A stretch of DNA of 64,000 bases from Bacteroidota bacterium (GTDB lineage: Bacteria > Bacteroidota > Bacteroidia > Palsa-948), in assembly GCA_016195025.1 (NCBI GenBank), contig JACQAL010000018.1, positions 62,001 to 126,000 on the forward strand, read 5' to 3'. The stretch's first letter is position 1. Every line of letters begins with the position of its first letter. Positions 1-10,243 of the stretch are shown here, piece after piece. The position numbers and the translations under genes are program-made. The notes below the pieces were generated by a model. The model was not told the origin of the DNA. It saw nothing but the letters and a program-made list of their open reading frames with translations, and searched no databases.

Positions 1-1
1 T

Positions 2-523
2 GATACCATATGCGCAGGCAGTTGCATAAATTTTTCAGACCAGAGCAATAATTCTCCTACTTATTGGAACTGGAATTTTCAGGGGGGAAATCCTTCCTCC
101 TCCGCTCAGCAGAATCCGCAAAATATTTGTTATGCCAATGCAGGCATATATAATGTAACGCTCACTTCCGGTAATGTAAGCGGAAGCACAACAAACTCCA
201 AAACAATTACTGTTTTATCTTGCACAGGAACAAATGAAAAACTTTCTTCCGGAATTTTTTCTTATGCCCAGCCCAATCCGTTTTTTGAATCTTCCCGGAT
301 AATTTTTTCGTTGCCTGTGGCTGCATTCACTTCGGTTGAAATATATAATATGTATGGCGACAAGATGAAAACAATTTTTTCCGGGGGAAAAAATGCAGGC
401 ACTCATTCTGCGGAATGGAATGGAACTAATGATGCAGAACAAAAAGTTTCTGCCGGAATTTATTTCTATAACATACGCGCAATGAATTTTTCTTCGTGCG
501 GGAAAATTCTTTTGTCCAAATAA
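2..523 (+). CDS. T9SS cargo protein, C-terminal part (PKD-like + type A sorting domain)
   Basis: The 5' end lies outside the window, so only about 173 C-terminal residues are visible. They show a PKD-like Ig fold (motif YWNWNFQGGNP, then YANAGIYNVTLTSGN) followed by a type A T9SS C-terminal sorting domain: SYAQPNPFFESSRIIFSLP, then VEIYNMYGDKM and a final AGIYFYNIRA...GKILLSK. Proteins with this tail are exported by the Sec system and then moved across the outer membrane by T9SS, with the tail cleaved. The function of the missing part cannot be read. The stop lies 16 bases before the ATG of the next gene, so the two may be co-transcribed. Confidence 0.85.
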   Translation, partial: DTICAGSCINFSDQSNNSPTYWNWNFQGGNPSSSAQQNPQNICYANAGIYNVTLTSGNVSGSTTNSKTITVLSCTGTNEKLSSGIFSYAQPNPFFESSRIIFSLPVAAFTSVEIYNMYGDKMKTIFSGGKNAGTHSAEWNGTNDAEQKVSAGIYFYNIRAMNFSSCGKILLSK

Positions 524-539
524 TTTTTTGAAGACGAAA

Positions 540-3500
540 ATGAAACCAACTGAAAGCGTCCGGAATATTTTTCTGATTGTAGGAATAATTTGTATTCCCG
601 CGTTTCTTTTTGGGAAAAATTTTTCGGGCGATGAAAAAAAATCTGAATCAAAACAACTGGCTTCGCGGTGGATGAATAATCAGCCCGTACGCTTTGAAGA
701 AAACAACGGGCAGATGAGCGATTTTGAAGGCAAGCCGGTTCCGTTTGTTCTTTTCAGGGCATCTGCGCGCGGAATGGATGTTTACATTACAGAAAAAGGA
801 TTAACCTATGTTTTCCGGAAAACAGAAGAAGAAAAAGATGACGAGGATGAAAATTATTCTTCTTCTTTCCGCGAGAATGAAAAAGTAAATGTGCAGTGGT
901 GCCGCATTGATGCCGAACTAAAAGATGCGGTGATAAAAAAGGAAAATATTGTTACCGTATCTCCTTCTGAAACAAACCTTAATTATTTTCTTGGAAATTG
1001 CCCGCAGGGAATTTTAAGAGTGAAGCAATATGAAAAAATTACCATCAAAGAAATTTATCCGGGAATTGACTGGGTGTTTTACAACTCTTCGTCAAAAGGA
1101 TTTAAATATGATTTTATAGTTCATGCCGGAGCAGATTATTCCAGAATAAAATTTATTTATTCCAGCGCGCAGCCCTTGAAAATAAATCCGGATGGTGCTC
1201 TTGAAATTCCTACTTCGCTCGGAAAACTTAAAGAACAGGCGCCAGTTTCCTATGATAAAAACACATCCATAAAAGTTCCTACGAAATTTGTTTCTCATTT
1301 CCTGGAAGAAAACAAAACCGAAATAACTTTTCAGGTTGCGGAATCGTATAATCATTCTTCCGACCTTGTTATTGACCCGCAGCTTTTCTGGGCAACTTTT
1401 TTCGGAGGCAGCGATTACGATGAAGGCATAATGTCTGCCACCACCGATGCGGGCGGAAATTTATTTGTGGGCGGCTACACACAATCTTCAATCGGATTTC
1501 CAATTCAGAACTCTTCCAATGCGTACAACCAGGGAATAATTGCAGGCGGATGGGATGGGTTTGTTGCTAAGTTTTCAAATGCAGGCGTTCTGCTCTGGTG
1601 CACTTACTTCGGGGGAAACGGAAACGATTTTGGTTTTTCTGTAGCATATGATGGAACGAGCGGAAGTTTATTTTTTTCCGGCATCACGTTGTCAGCTTCA
1701 AATTTTCCTCTTGTAAATCCGGGCGGTGGCGCTTACTTTGTTAATTCTTTTTCCGGTGGAGCACAGTATGGTGACGCTTTTGTGGCGAAGTTTAATTCTT
1801 CTGGCGGACTTGTGTGGTCAACTTATTTTGGCGGAAGCGGAGAAGAATGGTGGGGAAATTCTCTCGCGATAGATGCAAACAGTGATTTATTCATTGTCGG
1901 AAAAACAACTTCTGCAAATTTCCCTTTGCAAAATTCTGCCGGAGCATATTACCAGCCGGCAAATGCAGGTGGCGGAGATATTTTCATTTCCAAATTTTCT
2001 AATGGGGGCGCGCTGTTGTGGTCAACTTATTATGGCGGAGCAGGGGATGAGCAGGGATTTGCGGTGGCAAGTGATGGTGCGAATATTTTTGTAACCGGGT
2101 TCACCACTTCTGCAAGCCCAACTCCGCTTCCCACTTTGAATCCGGGAGGAGGCGCATATTTTCAGGGAACAAACATGGGAAGCAACGATGCCTTCATTCT
2201 GGAATTTTCCAATGCGGGTGTTCGTTCGTGGGCAACTTATTATGGCGGAACTGCCGATGATTATGGATATTCCATCGTTACAGATATTCCGGGAAATATT
2301 TTTGTTTCGGGTGCAACCACTTCAGCAAATTTTCCGCTGCTGAATTCTGCGGGTGCATATTACCAGGCGGCTAATGCCGGAGGAAGCGATGCTTTCATTC
2401 TGAAATTTTCAAACACAGATGTCCGTCAATGGGCTACGTATTATGGCGGGAGTGGAAATGAATATTCCAATTCTGTTTTCTTCGTTCCTTCTTACGATAA
2501 TCTTGCGGTGGATAAATGCAATAATGTGTACATGAGTTTTGAAACTTCTTCCACCAACATTCCCACATTGCAATCGTGCGACAATAATTATTTCGACAAT
2601 TCATTTAACGGTGGAAGTTTGCAGCCCTCCGATAATTTTTTAATAGCATTTTCAAATTCAGGAATTCAGAAATGGGCAACGTATATTGGCGGAAACGGAA
2701 ATGATATTCGCGGAGCGCTGGCGGTAGATGTGAATGATAATTTATTTATTGCCGGTGAATGGGATGAGGTTACAAACTCTGCTTCTTATCCTGTTACAAA
2801 TCCCGGAGGAGGAGCGTATTTCGATGGAACCTATAACGGAGGCGCGCTTCCTTACGACCATGATGCATTCATTATGAAATTTCTGAAATCGCCATGTTTT
2901 TGTTTTACTTCTGCCATTCAGGGACAGTGCACAAAAATGTGTTTGGGCGGATGCCAGACAATTAATGTAACCGTTAGCGGAGGAACTCCTCCTTTTACTT
3001 ATCAATGGTCTCCCAACATCGGTAATGGACCAGGCACTTACACTGTTTGTCCTACTTCAACTACTATTTACACTTGCCAGGTGATGGACTCTAATGGTGA
3101 CACGGCAAATTCCGCACTAAGCGGTGCCTGCCTGGTTACTATTTTTCCGCAATACACAGGAGTGAGCGCAAGCACCATTCAACCTCTTTGTTTTAACGGC
3201 ACGGGAACTGCAACCGTTACAGTAACAGGCGCAACCTCTCCTTTCACTTATAACTGGAACACTTCGCCTGCACAAACTTCGCAGGTTGCAACCGGACTTA
3301 GTGCCGGAAATTATTCGGTTGTTATAACGGATGCGAACGGCTGCACCGACACCGATTCGGTTACCATAGTTAATCCGCCTCCAATTTCTCTGACCACTGC
3401 ATCGGTAAATAATTCCTGTACAACACCGGGAAGTGCAAGCGTGAGTGCAAGCGGAGGAAGTTCGCCTTATTCGTATTCATGGTCAAATGGAAATACAACA

Positions 3501-5399
3501 AGTGCGATTTCCGGATTGGCGGCAGGAAATTATTCGGTGACGGTGCAGGATGCAAATGGATGCACGAATACTGCGAGTGTTACCATTGTAAATTCCGGAA
3601 ATATTCCCGTTGTAACTGTTTCTCCTGCTAATTCCACTATTTGTTCGGGGCAAAGTGTTACGCTTACAGCATCGGGCAGCGGAAATTATTCATGGAGCAC
3701 CAATCAAACAACTGCTTCCATAATTGTTTCGCCTTCTTCTTCTTCTTCTTATCAGGTGCAGTTGGATTCAAGCGGATGCACGAACGTTGCATCGGCAGCC
3801 ATTGTTGTTGTTCCATCGCCAACGGCAACTATTTCTCCGAATGTTTCAGTTTGTGCCGGGCAATCGGCTGTTCTTTCTGCTTCGGGAGGAAATAATTATT
3901 TGTGGAACACTGGTGCAACTTCTTCTTCCATTACTGTTTCTCCGAGTGTAACTGCAACTTATTCGGTTGTTGTTGCGAATGGAAATTGTACGAGTGCTGC
4001 TTCGGTTTCGGTTGCTGTTTTTCCTCTTCCCACTCCAACTATTTCCGGAAACACATTGCTATGTGCCGGAGATATTTCGACACTTACAGCAAGCGGTGGA
4101 AATTTTTATTCGTGGAGCACAGGCGCGACTTCATCTTTTATTGTTGTAAATCCCTCTGCAAGCACAACCTATTCTGTTATCGCATCCAATTCGAATAACT
4201 GCACGGCATCATCTTCTGTAAATGTTGCAGTTCTTTCTCCCCCGGTTGCATTGGCAAGCAGCGCAACCATCTGCAATGGAAATTCCGCAACGCTCACTGC
4301 CAGCGGTGGAGGAAATTATTTATGGTCGAACGGAAACACTTCTTCTTCGATAATAATTTCTCCGACTGTTTCTTCAAATTATTCCGTAATTGTTTCTGCC
4401 GGCTCGTGCAGTGATACAGCGTATTCCTCGGTAACGGTGAATCCGCTTCCTTCGCCAACCATTTTTGGAAACACTACTCTTTGCCTTGGAGATGCGGCTA
4501 CGCTTACGGCAACGGGCGGTGGAAATTATTTATGGAACAATGGCTCCACTTCTGCGAGCATACTAGTTTCGCCAAATTCTTCTACGAATTATTCGCTTAC
4601 GGTAACAAATAATAATTGTTCAGCGACCGACAGCATTTCTGTTTTTGTTTTTCCTCCGCCCACTGCATTTCTTAACGGAAATGCCACGCTTTGTGCCGGA
4701 CAGAGTGTTGTTCTTTTTGCAAGCGGAGGCGGAAATTATTTATGGAGTACAGGTGCAACTTCTTCTTCCATTTTAGTTGCTCCCGCTGCTACAACAAATT
4801 ATTCTGTACTTGTTTCCATAGGAAGTTGCAACGATTCTGCTTTTGCATCGGTGGTGGTGAATCCGAATCCCAATGCAGGTGTTGCATCCAATGTTACAAT
4901 TACTGCCGGGCAATCTGCCACGCTTACTGCAAGCGGTGGGGGCGCATACCAGTGGAGCAACAGTTCAACCGATAATCCGATGGTGGTGAATCCTTCCGCG
5001 ACAACTGTTTATTGCGTAACGGTGAAAGACGCGAACAACTGCAGCGATACTGCCTGCGCAGTGGTGACTGTAATTCCCGAACCCATTGATTGTTCTCATG
5101 CCTTTGGCGAAGATGCATTTGTTCTTCCCAACGCATTTTCTCCGAACGATGATGGCAAGAACGAAAAGTTTCATCTTCTCGATATTGCCTTGCTTACAAG
5201 TTGCGTGAAAGAAGTTTACATTGCTGTTTACAACCGATGGGGTGAAATGATTTTTGAAGACAAGCAGATTAATTTTTCGTGGGATGGAACCTTCAGGGGA
5301 AAGCCGGAAGATGCCGCTGTGTTTGCTTATTATCTGAAAGCGGTTTTAAACAACAACAATGAAGTGAAGAAAAAAGGAAACGTAAGTTTAATGCGATGA
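540..5399 (+). CDS. Giant T9SS adhesin: SBBP propeller, Ig/SprB-like repeats, CHU_C domain
   Basis: About 1,619 residues. The ATG at 540 is preferred over an in-frame TTG at 528; it gives a short N-terminus and a hydrophobic signal segment (IFLIVGIICIPAFLFG). Residues ~45-275 form the beta-rich module usually found before SBBP repeats. Residues ~285-790 are SBBP beta-propeller repeats (WATYYGGSG, DAFILKFSNAG, NIFVSGATTSANFP recur). Residues ~800-1510 are SprB-like and then ~8 near-identical Ig-like repeats (CAGQSVVLFASGGGNYLWSTG type). The last ~90 residues are a gliding-motility-associated CHU_C sorting domain (NAFSPNDDGKNEKF, YNRWGEMIFE, WDGTFRG). It is probably a secreted surface adhesin handled by T9SS. 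It overlaps the following PorP/SprF gene by four bases (ATGA), the usual pairing of cargo and partner. Confidence 0.9.
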   Translation: MKPTESVRNIFLIVGIICIPAFLFGKNFSGDEKKSESKQLASRWMNNQPVRFEENNGQMSDFEGKPVPFVLFRASARGMDVYITEKGLTYVFRKTEEEKDDEDENYSSSFRENEKVNVQWCRIDAELKDAVIKKENIVTVSPSETNLNYFLGNCPQGILRVKQYEKITIKEIYPGIDWVFYNSSSKGFKYDFIVHAGADYSRIKFIYSSAQPLKINPDGALEIPTSLGKLKEQAPVSYDKNTSIKVPTKFVSHFLEENKTEITFQVAESYNHSSDLVIDPQLFWATFFGGSDYDEGIMSATTDAGGNLFVGGYTQSSIGFPIQNSSNAYNQGIIAGGWDGFVAKFSNAGVLLWCTYFGGNGNDFGFSVAYDGTSGSLFFSGITLSASNFPLVNPGGGAYFVNSFSGGAQYGDAFVAKFNSSGGLVWSTYFGGSGEEWWGNSLAIDANSDLFIVGKTTSANFPLQNSAGAYYQPANAGGGDIFISKFSNGGALLWSTYYGGAGDEQGFAVASDGANIFVTGFTTSASPTPLPTLNPGGGAYFQGTNMGSNDAFILEFSNAGVRSWATYYGGTADDYGYSIVTDIPGNIFVSGATTSANFPLLNSAGAYYQAANAGGSDAFILKFSNTDVRQWATYYGGSGNEYSNSVFFVPSYDNLAVDKCNNVYMSFETSSTNIPTLQSCDNNYFDNSFNGGSLQPSDNFLIAFSNSGIQKWATYIGGNGNDIRGALAVDVNDNLFIAGEWDEVTNSASYPVTNPGGGAYFDGTYNGGALPYDHDAFIMKFLKSPCFCFTSAIQGQCTKMCLGGCQTINVTVSGGTPPFTYQWSPNIGNGPGTYTVCPTSTTIYTCQVMDSNGDTANSALSGACLVTIFPQYTGVSASTIQPLCFNGTGTATVTVTGATSPFTYNWNTSPAQTSQVATGLSAGNYSVVITDANGCTDTDSVTIVNPPPISLTTASVNNSCTTPGSASVSASGGSSPYSYSWSNGNTTSAISGLAAGNYSVTVQDANGCTNTASVTIVNSGNIPVVTVSPANSTICSGQSVTLTASGSGNYSWSTNQTTASIIVSPSSSSSYQVQLDSSGCTNVASAAIVVVPSPTATISPNVSVCAGQSAVLSASGGNNYLWNTGATSSSITVSPSVTATYSVVVANGNCTSAASVSVAVFPLPTPTISGNTLLCAGDISTLTASGGNFYSWSTGATSSFIVVNPSASTTYSVIASNSNNCTASSSVNVAVLSPPVALASSATICNGNSATLTASGGGNYLWSNGNTSSSIIISPTVSSNYSVIVSAGSCSDTAYSSVTVNPLPSPTIFGNTTLCLGDAATLTATGGGNYLWNNGSTSASILVSPNSSTNYSLTVTNNNCSATDSISVFVFPPPTAFLNGNATLCAGQSVVLFASGGGNYLWSTGATSSSILVAPAATTNYSVLVSIGSCNDSAFASVVVNPNPNAGVASNVTITAGQSATLTASGGGAYQWSNSSTDNPMVVNPSATTVYCVTVKDANNCSDTACAVVTVIPEPIDCSHAFGEDAFVLPNAFSPNDDGKNEKFHLLDIALLTSCVKEVYIAVYNRWGEMIFEDKQINFSWDGTFRGKPEDAAVFAYYLKAVLNNNNEVKKKGNVSLMR

Positions 5400-6547
5400 A
5401 CAAATCTTCGAAAAATGTTTCATCCCTATGGGACGAAACGGTACGAAAAATACGAAAGAGAAACTTTCGTTATTTCTCATTCATCATTTTTACGTCTGCC
5501 ATCTGCCATTTTACATCTTACATCTACTCGCAGGACATTCACTTTTCGCAATTCACGCAATCGCCTTTAACCGTTAACCCTGCCAATGCGGGCACCACTT
5601 CCTGGGTACGTTCGCAGGTTAATTTCCGCAACCAGTGGAACAACATGGTTCCTTATAATACCATTGCCGCTTCGTTCGACCAGAAAGTTAAAAAGCGCTG
5701 GCAGCAGCGCGAGGGAAAAACAAGAACGCTTCTTTTCAAGTCGGCATCTTCAAGCGGTTTGGGCTGGGGGGTGAATGCGTATAATGATAAAGCGGGTGAC
5801 GGGCGCATAGGCACCTTGCAGGGAAATTTTTCTCTTGCTTACCAGGTGCAACTTGCCAAAGAAAAAATGCTGGCGGGCGGAATGCAGCTCGGGTTTGTTC
5901 AGCGTACCATTAATTACAACAACTTCAACTGGGAAAATCAATACGATGCCGCTTCCGGAAATTTTAATCATGCCCTGAGCGCGCAGGAAAATTTATCGGG
6001 CAGCCATTATATTTATCCCGATGTGGCGGCAGGACTTATTTATACCTACAAAAAAAATGAGCGTTACATGCGCGGCAACGACCAGCGCGATATTCAGGCG
6101 GGCATTTCTGTTTTTCATTTCAACCGCCCCAAGTATTCTTTCTTTGATGAAGGAGAACGGCTGCACAGCAAACTGATTTTTCATGCCAGTGGAATTCTCG
6201 GAATCAAAAATTCAAACATGGCGCTGGTGCCCGGAATTTTATTTACGCAGCAGGTTCGCAACCGCGAAATTCTTTTTGGCTCGCTCATCCGTTATTTGCT
6301 GAAAGAGGATTCAAAATATACCGGCTACGTGAAAGGCGCTGCCATTTCGCTGGGAGGTTATTACCGCAACAACGATGCCTTTGTGGCGGCAGGGTTTCTG
6401 GAGTTTTCCAGTTATGGCATTGGAATAAGTTACGACATTAATGTTTCAAAACTCAGAACCGCCACCAATGGAATTGGCGGTTTTGAAATCACGCTTCGTT
6501 TTCTGAATCCTTCGCCTTTCCTTTTCACTAAGGCGAGTTTCAATTAG
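5396..6547 (+). CDS. PorP/SprF family T9SS outer-membrane protein
   Basis: 383 residues. After an unusually long N-terminus, the family start DIHFSQFTQSPLTVNPANAG is clear, followed by the beta-barrel pattern ending in YGIGISYDINVSKL and GGFEITLRF. PorP/SprF proteins sit in the outer membrane and help anchor or deliver specific T9SS cargo. The four-base overlap with the adhesin gene upstream makes that adhesin the likely partner. The N-terminal region before the signal-peptide core (TVRKIRKRNFRYFSF) is encoded in part by a 25-base repeat that also occurs, inverted, at 24762-24786, so the leader has probably been extended by a mobile repeat. Confidence in family is high; the partner is inferred. 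Confidence 0.9.
   Translation: MNKSSKNVSSLWDETVRKIRKRNFRYFSFIIFTSAICHFTSYIYSQDIHFSQFTQSPLTVNPANAGTTSWVRSQVNFRNQWNNMVPYNTIAASFDQKVKKRWQQREGKTRTLLFKSASSSGLGWGVNAYNDKAGDGRIGTLQGNFSLAYQVQLAKEKMLAGGMQLGFVQRTINYNNFNWENQYDAASGNFNHALSAQENLSGSHYIYPDVAAGLIYTYKKNERYMRGNDQRDIQAGISVFHFNRPKYSFFDEGERLHSKLIFHASGILGIKNSNMALVPGILFTQQVRNREILFGSLIRYLLKEDSKYTGYVKGAAISLGGYYRNNDAFVAAGFLEFSSYGIGISYDINVSKLRTATNGIGGFEITLRFLNPSPFLFTKASFN
5433..5457 (+). repeat. Repeat family C copy inside PorP leader
   Basis: A 25-base stretch starting ACGAAACGGTACG matches 24762-24786 exactly in inverted orientation. Here it is translated in frame within the leader of the PorP/SprF protein; the other copy is intergenic. Similar cgaat/cgaaa-rich sequence lies at 6630-6710, 23400-23460 and 44808-44910. 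Confidence 0.8.
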
Positions 6548-6599
6548 CCATTTCGCATAGTTAACTTTTTGTTAATTGAATTGCTTGTCTTTGCTTCCA

Positions 6600-6752
6600 T
6601 TCCTATTTAATTTCGCGCGCAAATTGTACGAAACGCGAATGTCTACGAATATTCGAATAACAACCGTTCTTGTATTCATTCGGATATTCGTTCTCTTTCG
6701 TTATTCGCACAACTAAATCGGTGTAATCATTTTTAATCTGTGTAATCCAAAA
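6600..6752. repeat. Intergenic repeats before pyruvate carboxylase
   Basis: The gap between the PorP gene and pyc holds cgaat-rich inverted sequence (CGAATATTCGAATAAC and ATATTCG...GTTATTCG, family C-like) followed by an AATCTGTGTAATCC unit (family F, also at 11606-11668). The F unit ends directly at the pyc start codon. I see no clear promoter box here. Confidence 0.6.
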
Positions 6753-9700
6753 ATGGAAATAAAAAAAATCCTCGTTGCCAACCGCGGTGAAATTGCCATT
6801 CGTGTTTTCCGCGCCTGCTTTGAACTCGGGCTGAAAACGGTTGCCATCTATACCTACGAAGACCGCTATTCTCAACACCGCTATAAGGCGGATGAATCTT
6901 ATCAAGTCGGAAGAGATGATGAAGCGTTGAAACCATATTTACACATTGACGAAATCGTCAACATCGCGAAAGAAAAAAACGTGGACGCGATTCATCCCGG
7001 CTATGGTTTCCTCTCGGAGAACGCAGAGTTTGCGCGCAAATGCGCGGAGAACGGAATTATTTTCATCGGCCCGAAACCGGAAGTAATGCTTGCGCTGGGA
7101 GATAAAATTTCCGCAAAGAAAATCGCCCGGCAAAATAATATTCCAATCATTGAAAGCAGTAACAAAGATTTGAGGGATATAAAAGTTGCGCTCGAAGAAG
7201 CAAAGCGAATCGGATATCCGCTCATGCTGAAAGCGACTGCGGGGGGAGGCGGACGTGGAATGCGCGTGGTTCGCAAGTCAGAAGATTTAGAAAAAGTTTT
7301 TGATGAAGCAAGGCGTGAAGCGAAAAATGCCTTTGGCGATGATACTGTTTTCCTCGAAAAATTTGTGGAGAATCCCAAGCACATTGAAGTGCAGATTGCT
7401 GCCGATAATTTCGGGCACATCGTTCATCTCTTCGAGCGCGATTGTTCCGTTCAGCGAAGGTATCAGAAAGTAGTTGAAGTTGCGCCTTCGTTTGGATTGC
7501 CGGAAGAAGTGAAGAAAAAACTCTACAACTATGCTTTGAAAATCTGTCAGGCAGTTAAATATAATAACGTAGGAACAGTTGAATTTCTGCTGGATGAAAA
7601 AAATCATATTTATTTTATCGAAGTCAATCCAAGAATTCAGGTGGAGCATACTGTTACGGAAATGGTAACGGGAATTGATTTGGTGAAGACACAAATTTTC
7701 GTGGCGGGCGGATATAAACTCAGCGACAAGCAGATTAAAATCACTTCGCAGGACGCGATCAAAACAAACGGTTACGCGATTCAGTGTAGAGTTACAACTG
7801 AAGATCCTGAACAGGATTTCAAACCTGATTATGGAACTGTAATCACTTATCGCAGTCCGGGTGGATTTGGAATTCGTCTGGACGCGGGAAGTGTTTACCA
7901 GGGCGCAACGATTTCTCCGTTTTTTGATTCTATGCTCGTGAAAATTTCTGCGTGGTCGCGCACGCTCGATGGCGCCTGCCGGAAAATGCACCGCGCGTTG
8001 CAGGAGTTTCGCATTCGCGGAGTAAAAACAAATATTCCTTTCCTTGAAAATATTATCAATCACAAAGAGTTTCACGATGGAAAAGCAACCGTGGCTTTCA
8101 TCGAAAAACATAAAGGAGAACTTTTTGCTTTCCAGAAAAGATTGGACAGGGCAACGCGCATTGTAAAATTTTTGGGAGATACGATTGTGAATGGAAATCC
8201 GGATGTAAAACTTGTAGACAAGACGAAAAAATTTCCCAAGCCGGTTGTCCCGGAATACAATCACTATTCAAAATATCCCGAAGGCACAAAAGATTTGCTG
8301 ACGAAACTCGGCCCTGATAAATTTTCCGCGTGGCTGAAGAAAGAAAAGAAGATTCATTATACTGATACCACTTTTCGCGATGCACATCAGTCGCTTCTTG
8401 CAACAAGAATGCGTTCGTTTGATATGTTGCGCGTGGCGGAAAGTTTCGCAAAGAATCATGCACAAACTTTCAGCATGGAGGTTTGGGGCGGAGCAACGTT
8501 TGATGTGTGCATGCGTTTCCTCTACGAAAATCCATGGAGGAGATTGATGGACATCCGTAAGGCGGTTCCGAATATTCTTTTGCAAATGCTCATCCGCGGC
8601 TCGAATGCCGTAGGTTACACTGCTTATCCGGATAATCTCGTAGAAAAATTTATTGAAAAATCCTGGGAACACGGCATAGATATTTTCCGTGTGTTCGATT
8701 CGCTGAACTGGCTGAAGGCAATGGAGCCAAGCATTAATACGATTCGCAAAAAGACAAAAGGAATTGCCGAAGTTTCGATGTGCTATACGGGAGAAATTCT
8801 GGATTCATCGCGCACGAAATATAATCTCAAATATTATCTCAAACTCGCGAAGGATATTGAAAACGCAGGCGCCCACATTCTCGCGATAAAAGACATGGCC
8901 GGTTTGCTCAAGCCCTATTCCGCGTATGAATTGATTTCCGAGCTGAAACAGAAAATAAAAATTCCTATTCATCTTCACACGCACGATACTTCTTCGCTTC
9001 AATCGGCAACATATATTAAAGCAGTTGAAGCAGGAGTGGATGTGATTGATTGCGCACTCGGTGGAGTTTCCGGTTTAACTTCTCAGCCGAACTTTAATTC
9101 CATTGTTGAGATGATGAAGTTCCACAAACGCGAAAATAGATTTGATATTGAATCGCTGAATAAATTTTCCAACTACTGGGAAGATGTGCGTGAATATTAT
9201 TATCCGTTCGAATCAGGATTAAAAGCAAGCACTGCGGAAGTTTTCTACCACGAAATGCCGGGCGGACAATATTCCAATCTTGTTCAGCAGGCGAGCGGAC
9301 TTGGAGTAGGAGAGAAGTTTGAGGAAATTAAAAAGACATATCGCGATGTGAATCTTTTGTTCGGAGATATTGTAAAAGTAACTCCGAGTTCGAAAGTGGT
9401 GGGAGATATGACGCTCTTCATGATTTCCAATGGACTTACTGCAAAAGATGTTTTAGAAAAAGGAGAAACGCTTTCGTTCCCTGAATCGGTGCAGGGATTT
9501 TTCAAAGGAGATTTAGGACAACCTCCCGGAGGATTTCCAAAACAATTACAAAAATTAGTTCTGAAAGATAAAAAGCCATTTACCACCCGTCCGAATTCGC
9601 AACTCAAGCCGGTTGACTTTGAAAAAGAGTTTGAAGAATTCAAAATAAAATTTAAAGAAAACGATTTGGGCAGGCCGCTCTACATCACGGATTTTCTTTC

Positions 9701-10211
9701 CTATAAAATGTATCCGAAAGTTTTTGAAGATACTTTCAAAAAATGGACTGAGTTTGGATTCGTGTCGCGCATTCCAACGAAAAACTTTTTCTATGGCATG
9801 GATTTGAACGAAGAAACAATTATTGACTTCGCTCCGGGAAAATCAATCATTGTAAAACTTCTTTCAATCGGTCCGGCAAAAGAAAACGGAATGCGAACTG
9901 TCTTCTTCAAAGTGAACGGGCAAACCCGCAACATCGAAGTGCTTGACCGCTCGCTGAATATTAAAAAAGAAGAAAATCAGAAAGCAGAATCCGGCAATCC
10001 CAAACATTTGGGCGCGCCTTTACAGGGAATGCTTTCAAAAATTTTCGTGAAGAAAGGACAAAAGGTGAAAAAGAACGAACCGCTTTTCGTCATCGAGGCG
10101 ATGAAGATGGAAACAACTGTTACTGCTCCAGTTGAGTTTGAAATCAAAAACATTACTCTGAAAGAAGGAGTCAGAGTAAGTGCGGATGACTTGGTGGTGG
10201 TTGTTAATTAA
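6753..10211 (+). CDS. pyc: Pyruvate carboxylase
   Basis: 1,152 residues, the normal length for single-chain pyruvate carboxylase, which makes oxaloacetate from pyruvate, bicarbonate and ATP. Domains in order: biotin carboxylase (ILVANRGEIAIRVFRA at the N-terminus, ATP-grasp LKATAGGGGRGMRVV near 157, EVNPRIQVEHTVTE), carboxyltransferase of the DRE-TIM type beginning near 533 (YTDTTFRDAHQSLLATRMR, then HLHTHDTSS with metal-binding His), and a C-terminal biotin carboxyl carrier domain with the biotinyl lysine in EAMKMETT near 1118. All key motifs are intact. It lies alone on its strand after the PorP gene. The start ATG is well supported by the conserved N-terminus. It probably has an anaplerotic role. 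Confidence 0.97.
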   Translation: MEIKKILVANRGEIAIRVFRACFELGLKTVAIYTYEDRYSQHRYKADESYQVGRDDEALKPYLHIDEIVNIAKEKNVDAIHPGYGFLSENAEFARKCAENGIIFIGPKPEVMLALGDKISAKKIARQNNIPIIESSNKDLRDIKVALEEAKRIGYPLMLKATAGGGGRGMRVVRKSEDLEKVFDEARREAKNAFGDDTVFLEKFVENPKHIEVQIAADNFGHIVHLFERDCSVQRRYQKVVEVAPSFGLPEEVKKKLYNYALKICQAVKYNNVGTVEFLLDEKNHIYFIEVNPRIQVEHTVTEMVTGIDLVKTQIFVAGGYKLSDKQIKITSQDAIKTNGYAIQCRVTTEDPEQDFKPDYGTVITYRSPGGFGIRLDAGSVYQGATISPFFDSMLVKISAWSRTLDGACRKMHRALQEFRIRGVKTNIPFLENIINHKEFHDGKATVAFIEKHKGELFAFQKRLDRATRIVKFLGDTIVNGNPDVKLVDKTKKFPKPVVPEYNHYSKYPEGTKDLLTKLGPDKFSAWLKKEKKIHYTDTTFRDAHQSLLATRMRSFDMLRVAESFAKNHAQTFSMEVWGGATFDVCMRFLYENPWRRLMDIRKAVPNILLQMLIRGSNAVGYTAYPDNLVEKFIEKSWEHGIDIFRVFDSLNWLKAMEPSINTIRKKTKGIAEVSMCYTGEILDSSRTKYNLKYYLKLAKDIENAGAHILAIKDMAGLLKPYSAYELISELKQKIKIPIHLHTHDTSSLQSATYIKAVEAGVDVIDCALGGVSGLTSQPNFNSIVEMMKFHKRENRFDIESLNKFSNYWEDVREYYYPFESGLKASTAEVFYHEMPGGQYSNLVQQASGLGVGEKFEEIKKTYRDVNLLFGDIVKVTPSSKVVGDMTLFMISNGLTAKDVLEKGETLSFPESVQGFFKGDLGQPPGGFPKQLQKLVLKDKKPFTTRPNSQLKPVDFEKEFEEFKIKFKENDLGRPLYITDFLSYKMYPKVFEDTFKKWTEFGFVSRIPTKNFFYGMDLNEETIIDFAPGKSIIVKLLSIGPAKENGMRTVFFKVNGQTRNIEVLDRSLNIKKEENQKAESGNPKHLGAPLQGMLSKIFVKKGQKVKKNEPLFVIEAMKMETTVTAPVEFEIKNITLKEGVRVSADDLVVVVN

Positions 10212-10215
10212 TTTT

Positions 10216-10223
10216 TACATTTG
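10216..10223 (+). promoter_or_regulatory. -7 box (TACATTTG) for the siaC pair
   Basis: TACATTTG matches the Bacteroidota -7 consensus TAnnTTTG, with a TTG about 22 bases upstream (10191-10193). It lies just after the pyc stop and 20 bases before the ATG at 10244, so the siaC-like pair has its own promoter. Confidence 0.55.
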
Positions 10224-10243
10224 CCCCCTATATGACAAATGTA

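Noticed and set aside
7287-8264. 325-codon minus-strand ORF opposite pyruvate carboxylase
   Set aside because: Antisense shadow of an intact conserved gene, with no signal or motif.
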